Of a stretch of DNA of 64,000 bases, positions 1-8,128 are shown one piece after another. Source of the stretch: Bremerella sp. JC817 (GTDB taxonomy: Bacteria; Planctomycetota; Planctomycetia; Pirellulales; Pirellulaceae); contig NZ_JBFEFG010000274.1 of the NCBI RefSeq assembly GCF_040718835.1, positions 62,001 through 126,000 on the forward strand. Direction: 5' to 3'. Positions within the stretch are counted from its first letter, which is position 1. Each line of letters opens with the position of its first letter. The notes under the pieces were generated by a model. It was not told the DNA's origin and ran no database searches. It was given only the letters and a program-made list of their open reading frames with translations. The position numbers and the translations under genes are program-made.

Positions 1-588
1 GGAAGGGCCGAAGAACTCTTGGAATGAGGGAAGTCGTTGCCGGAAGACATCGTGCTGAACCGAAACGAGCGTCACCGCGGACAAACAGAGCAGTGCCACC
101 AGAATCATCGCCGGCGTGGTAAACAACCAGCGGGTGACCGGGTTCATCGCGGTCAGTAGTTTATCGGGATCGATCCCCTTGAAACGAACCGCCAGGATGT
201 TCGACATCAACTGAACGGTTTCTTTCCATTTGCGTTCGTCCCGACGTGCCTTCAGTTGGCGACCTTGTTCCATCGCCCCGGTAATCACCAGGCCGCTACG
301 GTGCAGGGTACCAATGAAATGCTGCAGGTCGGTAAAGCTGATCTTCTGCGGAGCGAACTCTTTCTCGAATCGCTCTTTGATGTCTTGCAGCGACGTCTTG
401 CCGTCGAGCATGTTGAGGATCGCGTACTCTTCTTCCTGAAAGCGGAAGTAGTTCAATCCCAACGGCTCTTTCACCACCCAATAGCCGCGTCCCTGATAGG
501 TATGCTGCCGGGCCGTCAAGTCAGGCCGCACCCGAAGCGGGAGCGCTCGACTACTACTGGCAACCAGGCTGTCTTGAAGACTGACCAA
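1..588 (-). CDS. PqqD-domain membrane protein of an HlyD-linked export locus (partial)
   Basis: The reading frame stays open from a TTG codon at 588 to the left edge, so only the first 196 residues are seen. Residues about 20-110 resemble a PqqD-like winged-helix domain (motifs GYWVVKEPLGLNYFRFQEEE and LDGKTSLQDIKERFE). A basic stretch follows, then a hydrophobic segment (LFTTPAMILVALLCLSAVTL) that should cross the membrane. Planctomycete proteins with this start usually continue into an M50/YydH-like multi-membrane part, which lies outside the window. It begins 57 bases after the HlyD-type adaptor gene on the same strand, so the two are probably co-transcribed. The TTG start was chosen because a stop codon lies just upstream in frame and no in-frame ATG precedes the PqqD domain. 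No good ribosome binding site is visible. Family assignment is by pattern recognition; the peptidase part is inferred. Confidence 0.7.
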   Translation of the reverse strand, partial: MVSLQDSLVASSSRALPLRVRPDLTARQHTYQGRGYWVVKEPLGLNYFRFQEEEYAILNMLDGKTSLQDIKERFEKEFAPQKISFTDLQHFIGTLHRSGLVITGAMEQGRQLKARRDERKWKETVQLMSNILAVRFKGIDPDKLLTAMNPVTRWLFTTPAMILVALLCLSAVTLVSVQHDVFRQRLPSFQEFFGPS

Positions 589-644
589 CGTTCAAATCTC
601 GGGGATAGGAGAGGGGTGAAGATCGACGACCGGTACCAGGTGGT

Positions 645-1586
645 TTACTTGCGTTCGGCGTCGAACAAGGCGCTGATGGTCGACGGACGATCGAGGTGCA
701 CCGTCACCGTGGCCACATCCCCTGGGAACAACATCCACGAGGTCGACGAAGGACGGTTCTGAACTTCGGCGGTGAAGTCGAAGTGACCGGTCGCGTCGAT
801 TTCTGGGCTGGCGAAGACCACCGTTCCCTCGAACGTGACCATCCCGCCAGGGGTCGAAGCTTCAACCGTCACGGGCTTGCCGATCACCATGCCAGGGACG
901 AACTTGTCGGAATCGAGCGAACCATCGACCTTCAATCGCTTCAGGCCAACCACTCGCATCAGCGGATCGCCAGGGCGAACCCATTCGCCAGCATGGCGAT
1001 ACTTCTGCACAACAACGCCATCGATGGGCGACGTCACTTTGCACTTGTCGATGACCATTTGGGCAGCTTCCATTTCGGCCTGAGCTTCGCCAGCGGTCAT
1101 GCCGGCGACTTTGTAGTTCATGTCGGCCTGTTCCGCTTGCAGGATCGCTTTCTCCCACTGCAGCTTCGCCTTTCGAATGGTGATCTCGGCGATCGCGCCT
1201 TTCACACCCTTATTGGCGGCTTCCAATTGTTCAAATTCAGCCCTCGAAACTTCAGCCGCTTTCGCAGCGTACTTGATGTCAACTTCGTTCGTTGCTTGTT
1301 CGGTGGCCTTGTCCCATTTCAGCTTGGCGATCTCGCGCTGTTTGACCGGAATGGCATCGTCGATCTGGGCGATTTCAAAACCCTTGGTGACATAGTCCCC
1401 ACGTTCCACCGGGATGTCGATCAGCACGCCGGTCTCTTGAGCCGGAACGTTGACTTCGTCGATCAACGAAACGAGACAATGCTCGACGACCACTTCCGAC
1501 ATGGGCCTATTGGCCGGCGTCTGAGCGGATACTTGTCCGGTGATCAGCAGCAGGCTGGCGATCGAAAGGGTTGCGAACTTGAACAT
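645..1586 (-). CDS. HlyD-family periplasmic adaptor protein
   Basis: 313 residues. An N-terminal signal peptide (MFKFATLSIASLLLITGQVSAQ) directs it to the periplasm. Residues about 30-75 form the first half of a biotinyl-lipoyl-like domain (VNVPAQETGVLIDIPVERGD), followed by an alpha-helical hairpin rich in Ala, Glu and Lys (about 80-170). The second lipoyl half then appears (KCKVTSPIDGVVVQKYRHAG), followed by a beta-barrel domain. This is the layout of membrane fusion proteins that bridge an inner-membrane pump and the outer membrane. It sits between the GAF-HlyD gene (85 bases upstream) and the PqqD-domain gene. The ATG is preceded by GAGGTAAG, an acceptable ribosome binding site. The transported substrate cannot be read from the sequence. 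Confidence 0.85.
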   Translation of the reverse strand: MFKFATLSIASLLLITGQVSAQTPANRPMSEVVVEHCLVSLIDEVNVPAQETGVLIDIPVERGDYVTKGFEIAQIDDAIPVKQREIAKLKWDKATEQATNEVDIKYAAKAAEVSRAEFEQLEAANKGVKGAIAEITIRKAKLQWEKAILQAEQADMNYKVAGMTAGEAQAEMEAAQMVIDKCKVTSPIDGVVVQKYRHAGEWVRPGDPLMRVVGLKRLKVDGSLDSDKFVPGMVIGKPVTVEASTPGGMVTFEGTVVFASPEIDATGHFDFTAEVQNRPSSTSWMLFPGDVATVTVHLDRPSTISALFDAERK

Positions 1587-1671
1587 GGCTTCTTACCTCG
1601 TGCAGTACAAAGCCCGCGCTCGTGTGCGGGTCGAAAAATATCGGTAGGTCGCATCGGGGGCGATGCGTTAT

Positions 1672-3735
1672 TTAGAACAGGACGCGAGATTCAACAAACT
1701 CGAACAGTTCATGGAACCATGTGTAGCCCAGCGGAGCCGTGCCACAGTGAACCTTGGCCGTGGCTGTCGCCCCGGCTCGCAGGTGATGAATGTCTTGCTT
1801 GTCGATCGCCACCTTCAGCTTCACGATCTGCCCTTCGGCTTGGTCGGGCTGGGCCAATCGCTGAATCTCGGTGACGTGACCGGTCAACTGACGACCAGGA
1901 TCGCTGGCCATGATGTACGTCACTTCCAACTGTTCGGAATCCGGCTGATGCTCCAAGGCATACTGAATGTGCTGGATCCGTTTCTCGGGCATGCGAATTT
2001 CGAGAATCCATTCCTGCGTCGGGTCGATGACGGTCATCATCACCTGACCAGGCTGAACCGGTCGCTGCATCAAGTTATCGCGAACGTCCCAGGTCACCAC
2101 TTCACCTTCGATCGGGCTGAGCACTTCCAGACGCTTCATCTTCTCTTCCAGCAGCAAGACCTGATCGTTCAGGTTGTCGTACTTCTGGCGAGCCTGCCCC
2201 AGATCGATGGTCAACTGCGTGGCGTCGGCTGCATTGCGCATCGTTTCGGGACGACGCTTGCGGAACTCCAGAGCCTGGAGCGTCGAAGCGGTCTTTTCAC
2301 GATCGCCGATCAACTGCTTGTACTGACGTTCCAGTTCGGTGTTACGAAGTCGCGCGACGAGTTGTCCTTGAGCAACATGGTCGCCGTGGTCGACCGGTAC
2401 TTCAATCACTTCACCTTCGACATTGACGAAGACGTCGCGTTGCACGACAGGTGTCAGCGTTGCCGCACCCGATACTTTGAATGGTGCCGGAATCAAAAAC
2501 AGAGCCGCAATCACCGCGGCAATCGCAGCAATCACCAACACGGTCTTGGGCAGATTGCGTGCGGTCACTAAGACCTTCGAGCGACCCAGCAGACGCCAGA
2601 CCGGCGTAAGGGGAATCGAGTTGTAATCAATCGCGTTGGCGAGTGCTCGGCTGCTGTGCTCCGAGATCAGCTCGACCCCTTTCGAGAATTCTTCCTGCTG
2701 CGAGCTGTCTTCGATCTGCTCGACCACCAGGGCACCCAGGATCTCGCCCTGGAACTGGCGTTCGAGTTCTTCGTCTTCACGCTTCAGGTTGTCGGTGGCA
2801 TGCTCCGGACGTCGCAGCGGAATGACGGCGATCGTTTTGGTATGTGATTCGTCGACGTAGTTATGAACGGCCGTTTCGAGCTGCGGTGAAAGATCTTCAG
2901 TCTGGCCGTTAAACCAGAACGGTTCGCCCGTTTCGATCACACGCGAAGCAAGCTTGCCAAGCAACTGTACCTGGCTGGATCGAGCATCGAACACGTCCTG
3001 ACCGCTGACCGCTTCGACCTTCCAGCTTCCGCGACGCAGCACCACCGAAACACGGTCGCAACCAATCAGGCGACGCCCTTCGTTGGCGATGGTGTAAGCC
3101 GTCTGACGAAGATCGAGGTTTTCGTGAACGGCTCGGCTGAATTGTTCGATCTTCGACCACAACGATTGACGATCGTTGAAGTCGGCCAGCTTGCGGGTCT
3201 TGAACCAGTCGGTCGCCAGCCCGCACATCTGTTCGAGAAAACGGAGATAGCCCCGCTGGCTATTGGGTGCCGAGTTAGGGCGTTGAAAGATTTCGATCAC
3301 CCCTTCGACTTTGTTTTCGACCTGGATCGGAGCAATCACCAGCAGTTGATTGGTCGGGTTACCGGCCGAGCCTTCTTCGGCGCCGCCCGACTGAGGTGCC
3401 AGCAACTGGGCTTCGGCACCTTTGAACATCGAATCGATCAGACGAAGGTGCCGAACACCTTCTTCACCATTCGGATCGACGAGTCCCCGGCTGAGATTAA
3501 TTTGGTAGATCAGTTGTGGACGACGCTGATCGTCGTAAATCCAAGCAGCACCACCAACGGCAGCCAAGGCCGACACCACCTTCGGCAATACATCTTTGAA
3601 GTACTGCTCGGGGGGAACGTCTCGTTTGGAAAGCTGCGCAATCTCCTGAATCAGACCTCGAATCTGCTTCTTGGTGCTTTCGAGGGTCTCGGGATTCACG
3701 GAAGAGGGCTCAGTGGACATGCCGGGACTATTCAT
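1672..3735 (-). CDS. GAF-domain protein fused to a membrane-anchored HlyD-like adaptor
   Basis: 687 residues in two parts. Residues about 20-390 are cytoplasmic, with one or two GAF-like sensor domains (for example ENLDLRQTAYTIANEGRRLI and CDRVSVVLRRGSWKVEAVSG). One membrane helix follows (VLVIAAIAAVIAALFLIPAP, about residue 405). The rest is an HlyD-like periplasmic arm: a lipoyl half (VEGEVIEVPVDHGDHVAQGQ), a short coiled coil and the second lipoyl half (LSPIEGEVVTWDVRDNLMQR). It could couple a small-molecule signal in the cytoplasm to an export machine across the envelope; this role is inferred. It is the first gene of the three-gene minus-strand set. Two in-frame ATGs (3735 and 3720) are possible and neither has a clear ribosome binding site; the longer form is given. 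Confidence 0.8.
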   Translation of the reverse strand: MNSPGMSTEPSSVNPETLESTKKQIRGLIQEIAQLSKRDVPPEQYFKDVLPKVVSALAAVGGAAWIYDDQRRPQLIYQINLSRGLVDPNGEEGVRHLRLIDSMFKGAEAQLLAPQSGGAEEGSAGNPTNQLLVIAPIQVENKVEGVIEIFQRPNSAPNSQRGYLRFLEQMCGLATDWFKTRKLADFNDRQSLWSKIEQFSRAVHENLDLRQTAYTIANEGRRLIGCDRVSVVLRRGSWKVEAVSGQDVFDARSSQVQLLGKLASRVIETGEPFWFNGQTEDLSPQLETAVHNYVDESHTKTIAVIPLRRPEHATDNLKREDEELERQFQGEILGALVVEQIEDSSQQEEFSKGVELISEHSSRALANAIDYNSIPLTPVWRLLGRSKVLVTARNLPKTVLVIAAIAAVIAALFLIPAPFKVSGAATLTPVVQRDVFVNVEGEVIEVPVDHGDHVAQGQLVARLRNTELERQYKQLIGDREKTASTLQALEFRKRRPETMRNAADATQLTIDLGQARQKYDNLNDQVLLLEEKMKRLEVLSPIEGEVVTWDVRDNLMQRPVQPGQVMMTVIDPTQEWILEIRMPEKRIQHIQYALEHQPDSEQLEVTYIMASDPGRQLTGHVTEIQRLAQPDQAEGQIVKLKVAIDKQDIHHLRAGATATAKVHCGTAPLGYTWFHELFEFVESRVLF

Positions 3736-4054
3736 ATTGAGATTTGAAGGTTAAAGGCCGATCGATTTGCGATCGTAGAATCCTACGTTTCACCATAACA
3801 AGGGACATCACAATCGAAAATCTTGAATGCTGAAAAGGGGTAAACCGGCGACGCTCTGCGGCAGGATTTGACGATTGGTGGGGTCGTATCGCCGTTGAAC
3901 TGTACTCTACCCGAGGCTCATTTGTTCGCGACGGGGTAAGAAGTTACGGTAATAAAGCAGAGGTACCGAACAGGCATTTCGTTGTCGGTAGGCATCATTC
4001 GACGGATTCCGATGCTTCTTCGTTCCATCACGTCGCAAACGCACATCACACTGG
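3736..4054. other. Intergenic spacer upstream of the export genes
   Basis: About 320 bases between the SecA stop and the start of the GAF-HlyD gene, both on the minus strand. I see two small inverted repeats near 3758-3787 (CGATCG pairs around ATTTG, and CGTAG pairs around AATC) and no convincing terminator or promoter. Short open frames reading through here are out of frame with SecA and have no homology I recognise. Confidence 0.4.
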
Positions 4055-6076
4055 CTAATCTGGCGAATCCAGATAAGGATCTTGCCCCATTTCTCGATGC
4101 ATTTTCTTTCGCTGCTTCTCGTGATAAAGCAGCACTTTACGATCACCGAAGTGTTTCCGTTCGATCTTGCGCTGGGCCTTGCGGAACAAACCCGCATAGG
4201 CAGGGAGCTCGCCCTGCCGATTTTTCCCATACTCGACCATTTTTTTGTAGCGCTTCGGTCCGAATCCGACCAGCAAACAATCGTCGTCCAACGCCATGAA
4301 CTGCCGTGTGCTGCCTGGGTCCCCCTGACGACCGCAACGACCGACCAACTGTCGATCGATTCGGGCCGAGTCGTGGAGTTCGGTGCAAATGACATGCAGC
4401 CCACCTAGCTCGTGGACACCTTCCCCCAGCTTGATGTCGGTACCACGGCCAGCCATGTTCGTGGCCACAGTTACTTTGCCAGGCTGGCCTGCTCGCGACA
4501 CGATTTCTGCTTCGACGGCAACCTGATGCGCGTTGAGCACTTCGTGCTCGATCCCAGCTTCAGCGAGCAGTTTGGAAAGGTGTTCGCTCTTTTCGATCGT
4601 GCGGGTACCGACCAGGACAGGGCGTCCTTTCGTATGCACTTCGCGAATCTCTTCAACAATCGCCGCCCACTTCGCTTCACCATTGCCGAATACGCGATCT
4701 GCCAGCAGCTTCCGCTGAGGAATTCGGTTGGTCGGGCACTTGATCACGTTCAGCTTATAGATCTTCTTGAACTCCCCTTTGGAACTCGCCGCGGTGCCGG
4801 TCATTCCGCCCAGGTGCCGATAACGGAGAAAGAGGTCCTGCACTGTGATTCGGGCTGCCTGGCCAGTCGCCACCGTGACTTCGACTCCCTCTTTCGCCTC
4901 GATTGCCTGGTGAATGCCGTAGCTCCACTTACGACCTTCCGCGATACGGCCGGTCGATTCGTCGACAATCACGACTTCGCCATCGCGAATCACGTAGTGC
5001 TGTCCGGAATGGAAGTCACGTTTCACTTTGATCGCTCGTTCGACGTAGTCGTACAAGTCGACCAGGCCAACCGTATCGAGCAGTTTCGGCTTCGGAATCT
5101 GTCGGACCAGCATACGGCCGGAAACGTTCAGCTCGACAGCCTTTCGGTCGTGTTCATATTCATAATGTCGGTCTTCTTCGAATTCGCGTTCGGCGAGAGC
5201 CGCCCACTGGTGACATGCCACGGCCACCTTTTCCGCTTCACCAGGGATCGAACTGATCACCAGCGGTGTACGAGCGTCGTCGATCAACACACTGTCCGCT
5301 TCGTCGACCAGGGCAAAGAAGTGTTCGCGTTGGACTGGCTCTTCGTTCTTTTGCGACTTTCCTGCTAGCAGCGGCCCGAGAACGCCGAGACCTTGTTCAC
5401 GCGTCTGGCGAATCAGAAGGCGATCGCGGAGGAAGTCGAAGCCAAATTCTTTCGATGTCCCATAGGTGATGTCGCATTGGTAAGCTTTTCGCCGTTCGTC
5501 AGAAGACATTTGGGATTCGATGATCCCGACCGACATCCCCAGCATCTTATAGACCGGCATCATCAGCTCGGCATCACGAGCCGCCAGATAGTCGTTCACC
5601 GTGGCAACATGCACCCCTTTGCCTGGCAGTGCATAAAGATAGGTGGGAAGGGTGGCGGTCAGCGTCTTACCTTCCCCGGTCTCCATTTCCGCGATCGAGC
5701 CATCAAACATGATCATGCCACCGATCAACTGCACCTCGTAATGGCGCATGTTCATCGTGCGGGCACCGGCGATTCGTACCAAGGCGAACGCTTCGGGCAG
5801 AAGCTTGGCCAAAGACTCACCACTTTTGGCCCGATGCCGCAAACCAAGGCTGTATTTGCGCAGATCGCGATCGGAAAGATCTTTGAGCTCGGCCTCGAAT
5901 TTATCGATTAGCGGCAACTTCGAGATATAGCGAGCCAATCCGCTGCGGGTGACCTGAGAACAGATCGACCGAAGCGAGTCAGTCCGGAATGTCCGTGGCG
6001 CCCCCCGTTTAGGAGGCTGCGGCGATTCCTGCGTCGAGGTTTCGGGGGGATCCAAAGTCTGCTGCTCAGTTTCCAA
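4055..6076 (-). CDS. Short SecA-like preprotein translocase ATPase
   Basis: 673 residues with the SecA motor motifs in order: Walker A GEGKT at residues 134-138 within MIMFDGSIAEMETGEGKTLT, the DEAD motif in LVDEADSVLIDDARTPL, the domain-two motif VTVATNMAGRGTDIKLG, and the arginine-finger motif RQLVGRCGRQGDPGS. SecA drives proteins through the SecYEG channel with ATP. Housekeeping SecA proteins are usually above 800 residues and end in a zinc-binding SecB-binding tail. This one stops soon after the second motor domain and has no CxCxxC tail, so it is probably an accessory SecA. It lies directly upstream of the HlyD/PqqD genes on the same strand. The start is TTG with AGGA about nine bases before it. 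Whether it serves the nearby giant proteins is unknown. Confidence 0.88.
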   Translation of the reverse strand: METEQQTLDPPETSTQESPQPPKRGAPRTFRTDSLRSICSQVTRSGLARYISKLPLIDKFEAELKDLSDRDLRKYSLGLRHRAKSGESLAKLLPEAFALVRIAGARTMNMRHYEVQLIGGMIMFDGSIAEMETGEGKTLTATLPTYLYALPGKGVHVATVNDYLAARDAELMMPVYKMLGMSVGIIESQMSSDERRKAYQCDITYGTSKEFGFDFLRDRLLIRQTREQGLGVLGPLLAGKSQKNEEPVQREHFFALVDEADSVLIDDARTPLVISSIPGEAEKVAVACHQWAALAEREFEEDRHYEYEHDRKAVELNVSGRMLVRQIPKPKLLDTVGLVDLYDYVERAIKVKRDFHSGQHYVIRDGEVVIVDESTGRIAEGRKWSYGIHQAIEAKEGVEVTVATGQAARITVQDLFLRYRHLGGMTGTAASSKGEFKKIYKLNVIKCPTNRIPQRKLLADRVFGNGEAKWAAIVEEIREVHTKGRPVLVGTRTIEKSEHLSKLLAEAGIEHEVLNAHQVAVEAEIVSRAGQPGKVTVATNMAGRGTDIKLGEGVHELGGLHVICTELHDSARIDRQLVGRCGRQGDPGSTRQFMALDDDCLLVGFGPKRYKKMVEYGKNRQGELPAYAGLFRKAQRKIERKHFGDRKVLLYHEKQRKKMHREMGQDPYLDSPD

Positions 6077-6613
6077 CGGGACGGTTCCTACGGTTTCGTG
6101 GCCACATCGTTTGTGGGTTCAGGCCCTCTAATGATAGACCTCAACAGATTTTAGTATGAAAGACAACCCTTGCCGTTCCCAACAATCCGCTTGTTGAATC
6201 GACAGAATTGCCAAAGTTGATGCCACAGGCCTGACGAATAACCGTCAAACTTTGCGCAGCTCTCCTATCTATTGTGTTCGAACCATTCAAACGCCACTCT
6301 GGCTCTATCGATTGGAGAATTCCGTTTATACGGATTGCACCCGGCTTTTTGCTTAACCGGCACACTACGAATGGCCGACATTCCTAATACGTCCGGAATA
6401 ATCGTACGCGGACCGTTGGAGCGCAGGGCTAGCGTCCTGACTACAGAAACCACTCCGCCCGTGGAAACCGGTCTCGTGATGAGGCCGTGCTCTTCGTTGG
6501 CTATTCGATTTTGGATGTCCATAAGACGCAAGCGGTAGCTCTTGTTACTCCTTCCGAACTACGGAACGAGGCAGGGCCTTGGGAGCGACAGCATTAGTTT
6601 GCGAGCACACAAC
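6077..6613. other. Divergent intergenic region
   Basis: About 540 bases between the divergent starts of the short secA and the first BBP7 gene; promoters for both must lie here. Short open frames on both strands (60-90 codons) show no signal peptide, no good ribosome binding site and no recognisable motif, so I do not call them genes. I cannot point to a clear promoter hexamer pair. Confidence 0.4.
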
Positions 6614-8032
6614 ATGAAGCTTAACTACTCCACCCTAGCTTTCTCGATCGTCGCAATGGTTCTCGGAACCGGTCGATCCTATGCCCAAGAGGGTTACGCG
6701 CCGATGGGATACCCTTATCCCACGGGCAACCCCGCTCCCTACGATCCTGCTGGAATGCAACAACCAGGAATGATGCCACCCGGCATGCAGGCTGGTTACG
6801 CTCCACCGGCGATGATGGGTGCACCGGGTGCCATGCCTTACGCTCAGATGGCTGCTGCCCCGGGTGGCGGAACCATGACGCCAGGCATGCAGTACGCGGG
6901 CATGGATCCTGCCTCGATGTACGAGCCTGCTGGCGATTACGTTCAGTATGAAAACGTTGCCGGCATGCCGTGCGAAGATTGCGGAGACGGTTGTGCTCTG
7001 CCGCCGCGAGCTTACGGTACCTTCGACGCGATGATGGTCTGGCGTAAGGGTGGCAACTACCCAGCGATCCTGACTACCAGCGATCCGGCCGACCTCGGCG
7101 TTCTGGGGCAGCCTTCGACCCAGGTCCTGTTTGGTGCCGGCAATGAAACCGATGGCCCAAGCATCGGCGGTCGTATTACGCTCGGCTTGTGGCTCGATGA
7201 CTACCAGAACTGGAGCGTCGGTGGCCGTTTCATGGCATTGGAAGAACAGAGTCTTGGCTACACTGCCACTTCGGCTCAGTACCCAACGCTGGCCTACCCA
7301 TTCTTCAACACCAACACGATGATGCAGGACTCGAATCTGGTGGCTTTGCCAACCAGCCCGAACTTTGCCAACAGCACGGTGAACATCGAGAACCGCAACT
7401 CGATTTACATGGGCGACTTCTTCGTCACCAAGCACATCTATACCAACCACGGCAATCGCTGGGACTTCGTCACTGGTTATAGCTACGCCAAGATCGAAGA
7501 CAACTTGTACAACAACGCTTCGTTCGAGGTTGTCGCGGCTGGCGGTTCCGGTTTCACCAACGGCGATATCGTTGCCTATAACGATGCGTTTGAAGCAACC
7601 AACGAGTTCCACGGTGGTCAGTTCGGCTTGATTGCTGAATTCCAGGACGGCCCGCTGAGCTGGCGAGCCATGGGTAAGATCAGCGTCGGTAACATGCGTC
7701 AGGAAGCGACCATCAATGGCTCGCGTACCATCAACGGCACCCCGGTCGCCGGTGGTGGTGTCTACGCTTTGCCGTCGAACATTGGCTCGTACGATCGCGA
7801 CCAGTTCGCTTACATCCCAGAAGCCAACGTCGAAATGCTGTACGCTTTGAATTGCAACCTCGACTTCAAGATCGGTGCGACCTTCATCTACTTCAGCGAC
7901 GTGGTCACTGGCGGCACGATGATCAACACCAACATCGATCCAAGCTTCGGTGGCACCGACCCAACCTTCCAGTTCCTCGAACAGGAATACTGGGTTCTCG
8001 GCATGACCCTCGGTGTTGACTACCACTACTAG
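6614..8032 (+). CDS. BBP7/DUF1551-type outer-membrane beta-barrel protein
   Basis: 472 residues from the ATG that begins a signal peptide (MKLNYSTLAFSIVAMVLGTG, cleaved near SYAQ). An upstream in-frame ATG at 6542 would bury that signal and was rejected. Residues about 25-110 are a low-complexity stretch rich in Met, Pro, Gly and Ala (PGMMPPGMQAGYAPPAMMGA), then CEDCGDGC. The remainder alternates short beta-strand-like segments with aromatic residues and has the BBP7 features GRITLGLWLDDYQNWSVGGR and MGDFFVTKHIYTNHGNRWDF. It ends in an aromatic-rich strand (LGMTLGVDYHY), typical of outer-membrane barrels. It faces the surface-protein genes tail to tail. Its molecular function is unknown. A similar protein is encoded at the far side of the surface-protein island. 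Confidence 0.8.
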   Translation: MKLNYSTLAFSIVAMVLGTGRSYAQEGYAPMGYPYPTGNPAPYDPAGMQQPGMMPPGMQAGYAPPAMMGAPGAMPYAQMAAAPGGGTMTPGMQYAGMDPASMYEPAGDYVQYENVAGMPCEDCGDGCALPPRAYGTFDAMMVWRKGGNYPAILTTSDPADLGVLGQPSTQVLFGAGNETDGPSIGGRITLGLWLDDYQNWSVGGRFMALEEQSLGYTATSAQYPTLAYPFFNTNTMMQDSNLVALPTSPNFANSTVNIENRNSIYMGDFFVTKHIYTNHGNRWDFVTGYSYAKIEDNLYNNASFEVVAAGGSGFTNGDIVAYNDAFEATNEFHGGQFGLIAEFQDGPLSWRAMGKISVGNMRQEATINGSRTINGTPVAGGGVYALPSNIGSYDRDQFAYIPEANVEMLYALNCNLDFKIGATFIYFSDVVTGGTMINTNIDPSFGGTDPTFQFLEQEYWVLGMTLGVDYHY

Positions 8033-8065
8033 TGGAAACGCTCTTCACCGAGCTTAGCAACGAAC

Positions 8066-8101
8066 AAAAAAAGCCGGCGTCCTGATGGACGCCGGCTTTT
8101 T
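8066..8101. terminator. Bidirectional terminator between convergent genes
   Basis: A 10-bp GC-rich stem (GCCGGCGTCC / GGACGCCGGC) with a TGAT loop, an A-run on the left and a T-run on the right. It lies between the BBP7 gene (plus) and the 844-residue surface protein (minus) and can end transcription from both. Confidence 0.9.
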
Positions 8102-8128
8102 CAATTTCGAAGGTTGGCGACTGCTCGT

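Noticed and set aside
3907..4404. 165-codon minus-strand frame covering the end of the short secA
   Set aside because: It overlaps SecA motifs in another frame and has no domain; SecA is the real gene.
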